A stretch of 64,000 nt of DNA from Isoperla grammatica (Eukaryota > Arthropoda > Insecta > Plecoptera > Perlodidae), in contig OX246744.1 in NCBI GenBank assembly GCA_945910005.1, forward strand, positions 38,074,011 through 38,138,010, in the 5' to 3' direction. The position numbers and the translations under genes were made by a program. How positions within the stretch are numbered: the first letter of the stretch is position 1; the number at the start of each line of letters is the position of its first letter. Under the pieces are notes generated by a model that ran no database searches, was not told where the DNA came from, and worked only from the letters and a program-made list of their open reading frames with translations. Positions 23,536 through 35,968 of this stretch are shown in pieces.

Positions 23536-23620
23536 TTCATCCACACATCGTTTCGATAAGTCAAGTCGCAAAAATATGGCATTTAAAACCCAAACATCAA
23601 TCAATCAATGAATCAAATCT
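23536..23620 (+). repeat. SINE-B tail fragment
   Basis: Matches the SINE-B 3' end (CATCGTTTCGATAAGTCAAG, GCAAAAATATG, CCCAAACATCAATCAATC). The 5' part is absent. Confidence 0.7.
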
Positions 23621-23754
23621 ACATTTAAATTCACCATTAGATTCATGATTTAAAAAATGTGTTTTTCCCATATTGAATTTATTTCGAGTAAATAATTTCA
23701 TTTCATAAATTTCGAAATACTAATTTCACAAAAGAGGGAATGACGTGAAGAATT

Positions 23755-24233
23755 GCAAACATTTATCTGGACCAAGCTATGCAACTTCCCCTCGAATTCC
23801 ATTCTCCCTCCACCGCGCCAGCCGGACCACGACTCTAGGCTCCGTAGTCATTATCGAACAAATTTATCTCTATTGTGTGCATCAAAACAAAAAACTCACT
23901 TAGTAAAAAGTGTATTTTATATCGATTGCTACCTATAACTACCCCAATTACACCCAATTCGGCGAAAGCTTGAATTTTTATTAAAATGGTTTTTTGAATT
24001 TCGTTTCTAGGAAAAAAACGAAGTGTTTGACGTAGTCACTGAAGTAAACAACATTCATTGCATAGACTGTTAAGGTGAAAAAAATATAGGCTAACAACAT
24101 TATGTTCATAATACTAAAGTGAACTCAATCGACAAAAACAAACAAACAAAGCTCGTTTCATCATTAAACAACAAAAAACTGAGAGATGGATTTCAAATAA
24201 AGAAAAATAATCAATTATTGATTACTTCTACAT
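23755..24233 (+). repeat. Left outer arm of giant inverted repeat
   Basis: About 480 bp, inverted relative to 31664-32450 once the SINE in the right arm is removed. Shared blocks include ACCAAGCTATGC, CCCCTCGAATTCCAT, GATTGCTACCTATAACTACC and GGCTAAC/AACATTATGTTCATAAT. Single-copy-like sequence, not tandem. Confidence 0.85.
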
Positions 24234-27105
24234 TCACTCACGGGCACTGTTCTCCGTCGTGATTAATACAACATATTATTATCACTCACGGGCACTGTTC
24301 TCCGTCGTGATTAATACAACATATTATTATCACTCACGGGCACTGTTCTCCGTCGAGATTAATACTACATATTATTATCACTCACGGGCACTGTTCTCCG
24401 TCGTGATTAATACAACATATTATTATCACTCACGGGCTCTGTTCTCCGTCGTGATTAATACAACATATTATTATCACTCACGGGCTCTGTTCTCCGTCGT
24501 GATTAATACAACCTATTATTATCACTCACGGGCACTGTTCTCCGTCGTGATTAATACAACATATTATTATCACTCACGGGCACTGTTCTCCGTCGAGATT
24601 AATACTACATATTATAATCACTCACGGGCACTGTTCTCCGTCGTGATTAATACAACATATTATTATCACTCACGGGCACTGTTCTCTGTCGTGATTAATA
24701 CAACATATTATTATCACTCACAGGCACTGTTCTCTGTCGTGATTAATACAACCTATTATTATCACTCACTGGCACTGTTCTCCGTCGTGATTAATACAAC
24801 ATATTATTATCACTCACGGGCACTGTTCTCTGTCGTGATTAATACAACATATTATTATCACTCACAGGCACTGTTCTCCGTCATGATTAATACAACATAT
24901 TATTATCACTCACTGGCACTGTTCTCTGTCGTGATTAATTCAACATATTATTATCACTCACGGGCACTGTTCTCCGTCGTGATTAATACAACATATTATT
25001 ATCACTCACGGGCACTGTTCTCTGTCGTGATTAATACAACCTATTATTATCACTCACTGGCACTGTTCTCCGTCGTGATTAATACAACATATTATTATCA
25101 CTCACGGGCACTGTTCTCTGTCGTGATTAATACAACATATTATTATCACTCACAGGCACTGTTCTCCGTCATGATTAATACAACATATTATTATCACTCA
25201 CGGGCACTGTTCTCCGTCGTGATTAATACAACATATTATTATCACTCACGGGCACTGTTCTCTGTCGTGATTAATACAACATATTATTATCACTCACAGG
25301 CACTGTTCTCCGTCGTGATTAATACAACATATTATTATCACTCACGGGCACTGTTCTCTGTCGTGATTAATTCAACATATTATTATCACTCACGGGCACT
25401 GTTCTCTGTCGTGATTAATACAACATATTATTATCACTCACGGGCACTGTTCTCCGTCATGATTAATACAACATATTATTATCACTCACTGGCACTGTTC
25501 TCCGTCGTGATTAATACAACATATTATTATCACTCACAGGCACTGTTCTCCGTCATGATTAATACAACATATTATTATCACTCACTGGCACTGTTCTCCG
25601 TCGTGATTAATACAACATATTATTATCACTCACAGGCACTGTTCTCCGTCGTGATTAATACAACCTATTATTATCACTCACGGGCACTGTTCTCCGTCGT
25701 GATTAATACAACATATTATTATCACTCACGGGCTCTGTTCTCCGTCGTGATTAATTCAACATATTATTATCACTCACGGGCACTGTTCTCCGTCGTGATT
25801 AATACAACATATTATTATCACTCACGGGCACTGTTCTCCGTCGAGATTAATACTACATATTATTATCACTCACGGGCACTGTTCTCTGTCGTGATTAATA
25901 CAACATATTATTATCACTCACGGGCACTGTTCTCTGTCTTGATTATTACAACATATTATTATCACTCACGGGCACTGTTCTCCGTCGTGATTAATACAAC
26001 ATATTATTATCACTCACGGGCACTGTTCTCTGTCTTGATTATTACAACATATTATTATCACTCACGGGCACTGTTCTCCGTCGTGATTAATACAACATAT
26101 TATTATCACTCACGGGCTCTGTTCTCCGTCGTGATTAATTCAACATATTATTATCACTCACGGGCACTGTTCTCCGTCGTGATTAATACAACATATTATT
26201 ATCACTCACGGGCACTGTTCTCCGTCGTGATTAATACAACATATTATTAACACTCACGGGCACTGTTCTCCGTCGTGATTAATACAACATATTATTATCA
26301 CTCACGGACACTGTTCTCCGTCGTGATTAATACAACATATTATTATCACTCACGGGCACTGTTCTCCGTCGTGATTAATACAACATATTATTATCACTCA
26401 CGGGCACTGTTCTCCGTCGAGATTAATACAACATATTATTAAAACTCACGGGCACTGTTCTCCGTCGTGATTAATACAACATATTATTATCACTCACGGG
26501 CACTGTTCTCCGTCGTGATTAATACAAAACATATTATTATCACGCACGGGCACTGTTCTCCGTCGTGATTAATACAACATATTTTAATCACTCACGGGCA
26601 CTGTTCTCCGTCGTGATTAATACAAAACATATTATTATCACGCACGGGCACTGTTCTCCGTCGTGATTAATACAACATATTTTAATAACGCACGGGCACT
26701 GTTCTCCGTCGTGATTAATACAACATATTATTATCACTCACGGGCACTGTTCTCCGTCGTGATTAATACAAAACATATTATTATCACGCACGGGCACTGT
26801 TCTCCGTCGTGATTAATACAACATATTATTATCACTCACGGGCACTGTTCTCCGTCGTGATTAATACTACATATTATTATCACTCACGGGCACTGTTTTC
26901 CGTCGTGATTAATACAACATATTATTATCACTCACGGGCACTGTTCTCCGTCGTGATTAATACAACATATTATTATCACCCACGGGCACTGTTCTCCGTC
27001 GTGATTAATACAACATATTATTATCACCCACGGGCACTGTTCTCCGTCGTGATTAAAACAACAATACAACATATTATTGTCACTCACAAGCACTGTTCTC
27101 CGTAG
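24234..27105 (+). repeat. 48-bp minisatellite, left arm (~60 units)
   Basis: The 48-bp unit begins CACTCACGGGCACTGTTCTC and continues with CGTCGTGATTAATACAAC and ATATTATTAT. Variants (CGGGCT, TCTGTC, TCGAGATTAATACTAC, TCTTGATTATTAC) recur at multiples of the unit. Because 48 is divisible by three, reading frames of hundreds of codons stay open; these are not taken as genes. Confidence 0.95.
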
Positions 27106-27175
27106 TAATTATTAATATGTATAATATGTTGTATTAATTATAAAAAAGAACATTACCCGTGGTTGATAACATTAT
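27106..27175. repeat. Centre of giant inverted repeat
   Basis: Unit orientation flips here. Around 27105-27130 an imperfect ATTAATATGTATAATATG palindrome joins the two arms. There is no unique spacer of notable size. Confidence 0.8.
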
Positions 27176-30100
27176 GTTGTATTAATTACGACGGAGAACA
27201 GTGCCCGTGCTTGATAATAATATGTTGTATTAATTACGACGAAGAACAGTGCCCGTGCTTGATAATAATGTGTTTTGTTGATCACGACGGAGAACAGTGC
27301 CCGTGCTTGATAATAATATGTTGTATTGATTACGACGGAGAACAATGCCCGTGCTTGATAATAATATGTTGTGTTGATTACGACGGATAACAGTGCCCTT
27401 GCTTGATAATAATGTGTTGTGTTGATTACGACGGATAACAATGCCCTTGCTTGATAATAATGTGTTGTGTTGATTACGACGGATAACAGTGCCCTTGCTT
27501 GATAATAATGTCTTGTGTTGATTACGACGGAAAACAATGCCCTTGCTTGATAATAATGTGTTGTGTTGATTACGACGGATAACAATGCCCTTGCTTGATA
27601 ATAATGTGTTGTGTTGATTACGACGGATAACAGTGCCCTTGCTTGATAATAATGTGTTGTGTTGATTACGACGGATAACAATGCCCTTGCTTGATAATAA
27701 TATGTTGTGTTGATTACGACGGATAACAATGCCCGTGCTTGATAATAATGTGTTGTGTTGATTACGACGGATAACAGTGCCCTTGCTTGATAATAATGTG
27801 TTGTGTTGATTACGACGGATAACAGTGCCCTTGCTTGATAATAATGTCTTGTGTTGATTACGACGGATAACAATGCCCGTGCTTGACAATAATGTGTTGT
27901 GTTGATTACGACGGAGAACAGTGCCCGTGCTTGATAATAATATGTTGTGTTGATTACGACGGAGAACAGTGCCCGTGCTTAATAATAATGTTGTGTTGAT
28001 TACGACGGAGAACAGTGCTCGTGCTTGATAATAATATGTTGTGTTGATTACGACGGAGAACAGTGCTTGATAATAATATGTTGTGTTGATTACGACGGAG
28101 AATAATGCCCGTGCTTGATAATAATATGTTGTGTTGATTACGACGGAGAACAGTGCCCTTGCTTGATAATAATGTCTTGTGTTGATTACGACGGAAAACA
28201 ATGCCCTTGCTTGATAATAATGTGTTGTGTTGATTACGACGGATAACAATGCCCTTGTTTGATAATAATGTGTTGTGTTGATTACGACGGATAACAGTGC
28301 CCTTGCTTGATAATAATGTGTTGTGTTGATTACGACGGATAACAATGCCCTTGCTTGATAATAATGTGTTGTGTTGATTACGACGGATAACAGTGCCCTT
28401 GCTTGATAATAATGTCTTGTGTTGATTACGACGGATAACAATGCCCGTGCTTGACAATAATGTGTTGTGTTGATTACGACGGAGAACAATGCCCTTGCTT
28501 GATAATAATGTGTTGTGTTGATTACGACGGATAACAGTGCCCTTGCTTGATAATAATGTCTTGTGTTGATTACGACGGATAACAATGCCCGTGCTTGACA
28601 ATAATGTGTTGTGTTGATTACGACGGAGAACAGTGCCCGTGCTTGATAATAATATGTTGTGTTGATTACGACGGAGAACAGTGCCCGTGCTTGATAATAA
28701 TGTTGTGTTGATTACGACGGAGAACAGTGCTCGTCCTTGATAATAATATGTTGTGTTGATTACGACGGAGAACAGTGCTTGATAATAATATGTTGTGTTG
28801 ATTACGACGGAGAATAATGCCCGTGCTTGATAATAATATGTTGTGTTGATTACGACGGAGAACAGTGCCCGTGCTGGATAATAATATGTTGTGTTGATTA
28901 CGACGGAGAACAGTGCTCGTGCTGGATAATAATATGTTGTGTTGATTACGACGGAGAACAGTACCCGTGCTGGATAATAATATGTTGTGTTGATTACGAC
29001 GGAGAACAGTGCTCGTGCTTGATAATAATATGTTGTGTTGATTACGACGGAGAACAGTGCCCGTGCTTGATAATAATATGTTGTGTTGATTACGACGGAG
29101 AACAGTGCCCGTGCTTGATAATAATATGTTGTGTTGATTACGACGGAGAACAGTGCCCGTGCTTTATAATAATATGTTGTATTGATTACGACGGGGAACA
29201 ATGCCTGTGCTTGATAGTAATATGTTGTGTTGATTACGACGGAGAACAGTGCCCGTGCTTGATAGTAATATGTTGTGTTGATTACGACGGAGAACAGTGC
29301 CCGTGCGTGATAATAATATGTTGTGTTGATTACGACGGAGAACAGTACCCGTGCTTGATAGTAATATGTTGTGTTGATTACGACGGAGAACAGTACCCGT
29401 GCTTGATTATAATATGTTGTGTTGATTACGACGGAGAACAGTGCCCGTGAGTGATAATAATATGTTGTGTTGATTACGACGGAGAATAATGCCCGTGCTT
29501 GATAATAATATGTTGTGTTGATTACGACGGAGAACAGTGCCCGTGCTGGATAATAATATGTTGTGTTGATTACGACGGAGAACAGTGCCCGTGCTGGATA
29601 ATAATATGTTGTGTTGATTACGACGGAGAACAGTGCTCGTGCTGGATAATAATATGTTGTGTTGATTACGACGGAGAACAGTGCCCGTAAGTGATAATAA
29701 TATGTTGTGTTGATTACGACGGAGAACAGTGCTCGTGCTTGATAATAATATGTTGTGTTGATTACGACGGAGAACAGTGCCCGTGCTTGATAATAATATG
29801 TTGTGTTGATTACGACGGAGAACAGTGCCCGTGCTTGATAATAATATGTTGTGTTGATTACGACGGAGAACAGTGCCCGTGCTTTATAATAATATGTTGT
29901 ATTGATTACGACGGGGAACAATGCCTGTGCTTGATAGTAATATGTTGTGTTGATTACGACGGAGAACAGTGCCCGTGCTTGATAGTAATATGTTGTGTTG
30001 ATTACGACGGAGAACAGTGCCCGTGCGTGATAATAATATGTTGTGTTGATTACGACGGAGAACAGTACCCGTGCTTGATAGTAATATGTTGTGTTGATTA

Positions 30101-31663
30101 CGACGGAGAACAGTACCCGTGCTTGATTATAATATGTTGTGTTGATTACGACGGAGAACAGTGCCCGTGAGTGATAATAATATGTTGTGTTGATTACGAC
30201 GGAGAACAGTACCCGTGCTTGATTATAATATGTTGTGTTGATTACGACGGAGAACAATGCCCATGCTTGATAATAATATGTTGTGTTGATTACGACGGAG
30301 AACAGTAACCGTGCTTGATTATAATATGTTGTGTTGATTACGACGGAGAGCAGTGCCCGTGCTTGATAGTAATATGTTGTGTTGATTACGACGGAGAACA
30401 GTGCCCGTGAGTGATAATAATATGTTGTGTTGATTACGACGGAGAACAGTGCCCGTGCTTGATAGTAATATGTTGTGTTGATTACGACGGAGAACAGTAC
30501 CCGTGCTTGATAGTAATATGTTGTGTTGATTACTACGGAGAACAGTGCCCGTGCTTGATAATAATATGTTGTGTTGATTACGACGGAGAACAGTGCCCGT
30601 GCTTGATAGTAATATGTGGTGTTGATTACGACAGAGAACAGTGCCCGTGCTTGATAATAATATGTTGTGTTGATTACGACAGAGAACAGGGCCCGTGACT
30701 GATAATAATATGTTGTGTTGATTACGACAGAGAACAGGGCCCGTGCGTGATAATAATATGTTGTGTTGATTACGACGGAGAACAGTGCCCGTGCGTGATA
30801 ATAATATGTTGTGTTGATTACGACGGAGAACAGTGCCCGTGCGTGATAATAATATGTTGTGTTGATTACGACGGAGAACAGTGCCCGTGCGTGATAATAA
30901 TATGTTGTGTTGATTACGACGGAGAACAGTGCTCGTGCTTGATAATAATATGTTGTGTTGATTACGACAGAGAACAGGGCCCGTGCGTGATAATAATATG
31001 TTGTGTTGATTACGACAGAGAACAGGGCCCGTGCGTGATAATAATATGTTGTGTTGATTACGACGGAGAACAGTGCCCGTGCGTGATAATAATATGTTGT
31101 GTTGATTACGACGGAGAACAGTGCTCGTGCTTGATAATAATATGTTGTGTTGATTACGACAGAGAACAGGGCCCGTGCGTGATAATAATATGTTGTGTTG
31201 ATTACGACAGAGAACAGGGCCCGTGCGTGATAATAATATGTTGTGTTGATTACGACGGAGAACAGTGCCCGTGCGTGATAATAATATGTTGTGTTGATTA
31301 CGACGGAGAACAGTGCTCGTGCTTGATAATAATATGTTGTGTTGATTACGACAGAGAACAGGGCCCGTGACTGATAATAATATGTTGTATTGATCACGAC
31401 GGAGAACAGTGCTCGTGCTTGGTAATAATATGTGGTGTTGATTATGACGGAGAACAGTGCTCGTGCTTGGTAATAATATGTGGTGTTGATTATGACGGAG
31501 AACAGTGCTCGTGCTTGGTAATAATATGTGGTGTTGATTATGACGGAGAACAGTGCTCGTGCTTGGTAATAATATGTGGTGTTGATTATGACGGAGAACA
31601 GTGCTCGTGCTTGGTAATAATATGTGGTGTTGATTATGACGGAGAACAGTGCCCGTGCTTGAA
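27176..31663 (-). repeat. 48-bp minisatellite, right arm (~94 units)
   Basis: The same 48-bp unit inverted, reading GATTACGACGGAGAACAGTG on the plus strand. Longer and more diverse than the left arm: GGATAACA, GTGTTG and CTTGACAATAATG variants at 27.4-28.6 kb, truncated units near 28070 and 28780, and a 720-bp (15-unit) higher-order repeat (about 28980-29450 again at 29700-30170). Long frames on both strands are repeat artefacts. Confidence 0.95.
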
Positions 31664-32450
31664 TGTACAGGTAATAAATAATTGTTTATTTTCTTTATTT
31701 GACATCCATCCCAGGGACTGCTACCTTATTGTGGTGGGCAGGTTTGCGTGCTTTGTTGATCCCCAGAGCTATGCCGGCGGAAGCGTATGCTTCTGGTAGG
31801 GCCACCCTAACCGGACAGGTCGAGGAGAAGATGACAGACGAAATGCAGTCCACATCGTCCCCACCACCTTATCCTACCCCTTCCCTCCCAACCCACCCAC
31901 TTGGTGTTTCCTCCAAACACCCCCCTTTTTCATTTTCTTATTTCACCCAATCATCGTCTCGATTAGTCAAGTTGCAAAAATATGAGACGTTAAGCCCAAA
32001 TATCTATCCATCTTTATTTGACATCCACCTCTCAGTTTGTTATGTTTAACAATGATGAAACGAGCGACGGTTTGTTTTCGATTGAGCTAACTGTATTATT
32101 ATGAACATAATTTTCTTATATTTTATTCACTTCGCTCAGGATTTGCAATGAATGTGGTTTACGTCAGTGACTCCGTCAAACACTTCTTTTTTGTCCTTGA
32201 AACGAAAATCAAAAAACCACTTTCATAAAAATTCAAGCTTTTCCCGAATTGGGTGTAATTGGGGTAGTTATAGGTAGCAATCGATAAAAAATTTACTTAT
32301 CACTGAGTTGTTGTTTTGATGCACACAATAGAGATCAATAAGTTCGATAGTGACTACCGAGCCTAGAGTCGCGGTCGGCCTGGCGCGGTGGAGGGAGGAT
32401 GGAATTCGAGGGGAAGTCGCATAGCTTGGTCCTCCAGAGAAAGGTTGTTA
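31664..32450 (-). repeat. Right outer arm of giant inverted repeat
   Basis: Inverted match to 23755-24233, interrupted by one SINE-B insertion (31709-32010). After removing the SINE and one 17-bp duplication the match is continuous from the minisatellite edge to about 32450. Confidence 0.85.
31709..32010 (+). repeat. SINE-B, full copy
   Basis: 302-bp insertion starting TCCCAGGGACTGCTACC and ending AAGCCCAAATATCTATCCA. It is flanked by a perfect 17-bp target duplication TCTTTATTTGACATCCA (31692-31708 and 32011-32027), the signature of LINE-driven target-primed insertion. No canonical tRNA B box is obvious. Confidence 0.9.
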
Positions 32451-32461
32451 CAAAGTTTAAA

Positions 32462-33420
32462 GGGCCGTTTACATAAATGACAAGTGATCAGTGACTAGCC
32501 CACTTGACTAAGCCACAGGCTTCTTTCATTGGCTATGAGTGAGAATACTGCGCTCTGATTGGCTGTGACTAAGGATTGTCTTGACTTGACTCAGGAATTT
32601 AAATATGTTTAATTTCTTAGTCAAGTCAAGACAAACCTTAAGCGGCTGTTACACGGAGAAGTTAAAAAAGTGAAAAGAAAAAAGTAAAGAGAAAAGTTCT
32701 TTTTCTAGCCGTCACACGGGATTACACAAGTTGAAAGAGAAGAGCGCGCGTGTGGCGTAACCTATCGGTATTTCTACAAAACTACAATGCGCTCTTGCGG
32801 CAAATGGTGGCAACTAGAAGACTGTAGTCGGTTTCTACGAAACTGGATCGTCGATGCATGTAAACAAATCACTGTTTCTTCTTCTTCGTCGCCGTCTTCT
32901 TACAATGGTGATAATTACATTAATATTTACAGCGATTGCAGCCTATTCCTCCGACGAATCCATCGGCATATGCGGTTTTAACTAGAAGGCTACAAGCTGT
33001 CAAAGTGACAAGGTTCGTAGGTTAGAATAGCAATGTCTGGACGTCACAACTCTCCCGAGTCGTACTCAATGGCCGTGTCAATCGACCAATCAGCTTTAAC
33101 TCTTCAAGGTCGTTTTTCTTTTTACTCTTTACTTGTCGAGCAGTGTTCAACTTTTTGGAGACCTTTTCACTTTTCTCTTTTTTCACTTCCCAGTGTGACA
33201 GCAACGCGAAAAGTCCCATAAGCTACAAGCTATCTCTACAAGTAAAAGAGTAACTTTTCTCTTTACTTTTCTCTTTCCACTTTTCCAACTTCTCCGTGTA
33301 ACAGCCGCTTTAGTCACAGCCAATCAGAGCGCAGTATTCTCACTCATAGCCAATGAAAGAAGCCTGTGGCTTAGTCAAGTGGGCTAGTCACTGATCACTA
33401 GTCATTTATGTAAACGGCCC
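32462..33420. mobile_element. Outer foldback MITE, interrupted
   Basis: Starts GGGCCGTTTACATAAATGAC and ends with its complement. Arms of about 110 bp (GACTAGCCCACTTGACTAAG and so on) extend inward through a GTCTTGACTTGACT pair to a short AATTTAAATATG centre. With the inner insertion removed it is almost one continuous hairpin. Confidence 0.9.
32641..33309. mobile_element. Inner TIR element nested in the MITE
   Basis: A 669-bp insertion with inverted ends AGCGGCTGTTACACGGAGAA / complement. It is flanked by TTA (32638-32640 and 33310-33312), a 3-bp duplication like PIF/Harbinger. Removing it and one TTA restores the outer arm. No transposase frame. Confidence 0.9.
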
Positions 33421-33652
33421 GTAACTGATGAGACGGGGGTGGGAGGGGTGAGTGACCAGCGCAGCCACTAGCCAACGTTGTGGCAATACTCACACACGCA
33501 ATTCATGAAACCATCTATTTTCTAATTGTTTCAGGGGTGACTTTGAAACATCAAGAGAACCAAGAAAAGAAGTAACTATAGATATTAGGCAGAGATAAAA
33601 ATAAAAAATCTCCAATGGGAATTTTTCATTATTTTATTACATTAGGAAAACG

Positions 33653-34296
33653 CTCTGTTTGACGCGTTGATAAGCGAGCGCGTCCATATCTACGAACGTT
33701 CTGGCGAAAAGATCTCAAAGCTAAAAAAACAAAACAACTAACAACAATTATTCAAGAATGCACATTGCAAAAATTTTTCTAATTTCCATAGCTATTATAA
33801 TTCCCGATGTTGTTGAATGCAGTGCAATGTGCGTTGCTAAGAATTTTCGTTGTCTTGTTTTCGCCACGGTCCGCCACCGTTACTAACAGTTATAATGTAA
33901 TGTCTGCCTCTAATACGTACCGATCGCGTTTAAATTAGTATTTTCGAGTCACTTTTGTGTAACTTTGCCAATATTTATCAGATAGCCATAAAATGAACAT
34001 ATTCGTGACCGGAAAAAGCTTTTAAAAAATATGGCTATCTCACATGTTTCCGCCATTTTGTTTCAGAAAAATATTTGGCAGTAACTATTGTGTAACTTTT
34101 TAACTTTTCAAACGATTTTGCCTCAAAACTATACACCTTAAATCCACATTGAGGCTTTTGGATGGTCCAAATTTCAAGTTGATCGGACTTTTCGTTCGAC
34201 CGCTATCGACGGACATAAAAAACAAAAAAAAACAAAAAAAAAAACCGAACGAAGTGCCATAAGAGTCTCGTGGAGACGCTCGCTTCGCTCGCTTAA
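33653..34296 (-). mobile_element. Helentron-like element, second subfamily, copy 1
   Basis: On the minus strand it starts AAGCGAGCGAAGCGAGCG and ends CGCTCGCTTATCAACGC...GCGTTTTCCTA. It shares the AACGC/GCGTTTTCCTAG terminal hairpin and the inverted subterminal repeat logic of the units at 4.3-9.6 kb, but its body differs. Confidence 0.7.
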
Positions 34297-34356
34297 TAAA
34301 AAAAACTGCGTGAAGCAATAATTACATCTTTCGTAGACATACTTCATTGTTTAATA

Positions 34357-34862
34357 CTAGGAAAACGCTCTGTTTGACGCGTTGATAAGCGAGCGCGTCC
34401 ATATCTACGAACGTTCTGGCGAAAAGATCTCAAAGCTAATAAAAACAACAATTAACAACAATTCAAGAATGTGCATTTCAAATTTTTTTCTAATTTCCAT
34501 AGCTATTATACTTCCCTATATTGTTGAACGCAGTGCAATTTGCGTTGCTAAGAATTTTCGTTGTTATTCTGTCTAGTGTTTTCGCGGCGGTCCGCCACCG
34601 TTACTAACAGTTATTGAGTGTAACTTTGTAACTTTTCGAACGGTTTTGCCTCAAAACTATACACCTTCAATCCACATCGAGGCTTGTGGGTGGTCCAAAT
34701 TTCAAGTTGATCGGACTTTCCGTTCGACCGCTATCGACAGACATAAAAACAAAACAAAAAACAAACATAATGAAGTGCCATAAGAGTCTAGTACGAAAAA
34801 AAAAAAAAACAGAACGAAGTGCCATAAGAGTCTCGTGGAAACGCTCGCTTCGCTCGCTTAAT
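34357..34862 (-). mobile_element. Helentron-like element, second subfamily, copy 2
   Basis: Same ends as 33653-34296 with an internal deletion of about 140 bp and a duplicated A-rich stretch near the GTGCCATAAGAGTCT motif (34760-34830). Confidence 0.7.
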
Positions 34863-35616
34863 AATGTTCATTATTTATTTGCAATACACTGATTACTTAG
34901 CAGTTTTGTGACTGTAAACAACTGATGCAACCACAATTTCAATATGAAAATTCTGAGGAACAGAATGCCTATACTGGCACCAATGTAAGTATTTGCATAC
35001 CGATCTCAGATCATTATCTAGGGCCCCTTTCATACACGCTAATTGAAGGAACATCAACAGAATCCTGGCGTTCTTTCACACATTCCTAAATGCAGTCATC
35101 CGAAGTAGAAAATAAGTTGGTAACCTGGCCTCGGCTATGTCGTAAGCATGAGAATACTTACGTTGAGCCAACTATAGACTAAACTTAAATGATAGATAGA
35201 GACTTCTTAAGTCATTTCAGTTAAGTTATTTTACAGTACTAAGGTGAGTGGCCATCAGTATAAACTACAACATTGATGACAAATGTTTAAACCCCAATAT
35301 ATATATGTATAATATATAACTCCCCTATCTATCGTCCTAGCTTCTTAATACTCATGCAGAGTCTCAGCAGTATCCCCGTATTATGTACAACGTATTATTT
35401 CACATATTAACTGTTACTCTATTCATCGTTTGACCATGTTTATCGTTGATTTTTCCAGACCAAAATGATAAAAAAACTTAATCGACCATTAAAATTAATA
35501 AAACGGGTACAGCGATACCACGACCGTTGTGAGACGACGATGTTTTCAACCGACTGGAGACGCGTCGGATGGGGTCAGTGTCAACAGCCACATTCATTTA
35601 TATGGGTGAACCATCC
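34863..35616. other. No gene seen
   Basis: AT-rich interval without supported exon or repeat boundaries. Confidence 0.4.
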
Positions 35617-35620
35617 TATA

Positions 35621-35779
35621 GTTGTCCCAAGACTACCTTACACATGCTTTCGTCACAGGCGACTGGTTCGTAGCCAATCAGCGATCGGTACTGGCCCGGA
35701 TGTGTCTCGGGCGGTTCGCTGGTTGGCTACGACTGCCCTGGATGTGACGAAAGCAGGTGTCAAGTAATCTTGGGTCCAC
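35621..35779. mobile_element. TATA-flanked MITE, copy 2
   Basis: 159 bp, with inverted CTTTCGTCACAGGCG-type ends, TATA on both sides (35617-35620, 35780-35783). Confidence 0.75.
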
Positions 35780-35968
35780 TATAGTTACCCGATTTACATG
35801 TTCATGAATTTGGTCAGGTCGGTTTGGTGCTCGACCGGCCTAGGTGTCAACATGCCACCAACGAAGCCTGTGCATTTTTATTCGATTTTAGAAGAAATCT
35901 TCTTTGTCGATTATAATATGTATATGTATATACGTACATGTATAAGTAGCCTGGTACCGGTAGGCTTA

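Noticed and set aside
24259..26250. Open frame of 663 codons with a 16-residue repeat
   Set aside because: Product of a 48-bp tandem repeat with no stop; variation shows no codon pattern and it ends at a point mutation inside a unit.
27954..31397. Open frame of 1147 codons on the minus strand
   Set aside because: Same minisatellite inverted; it changes frame in mid-course after a truncated unit, and the opposite strand is also open.
24234..31663. CRISPR-like regular repeats
   Set aside because: Units are contiguous, with no unique spacers; this is a eukaryotic minisatellite.
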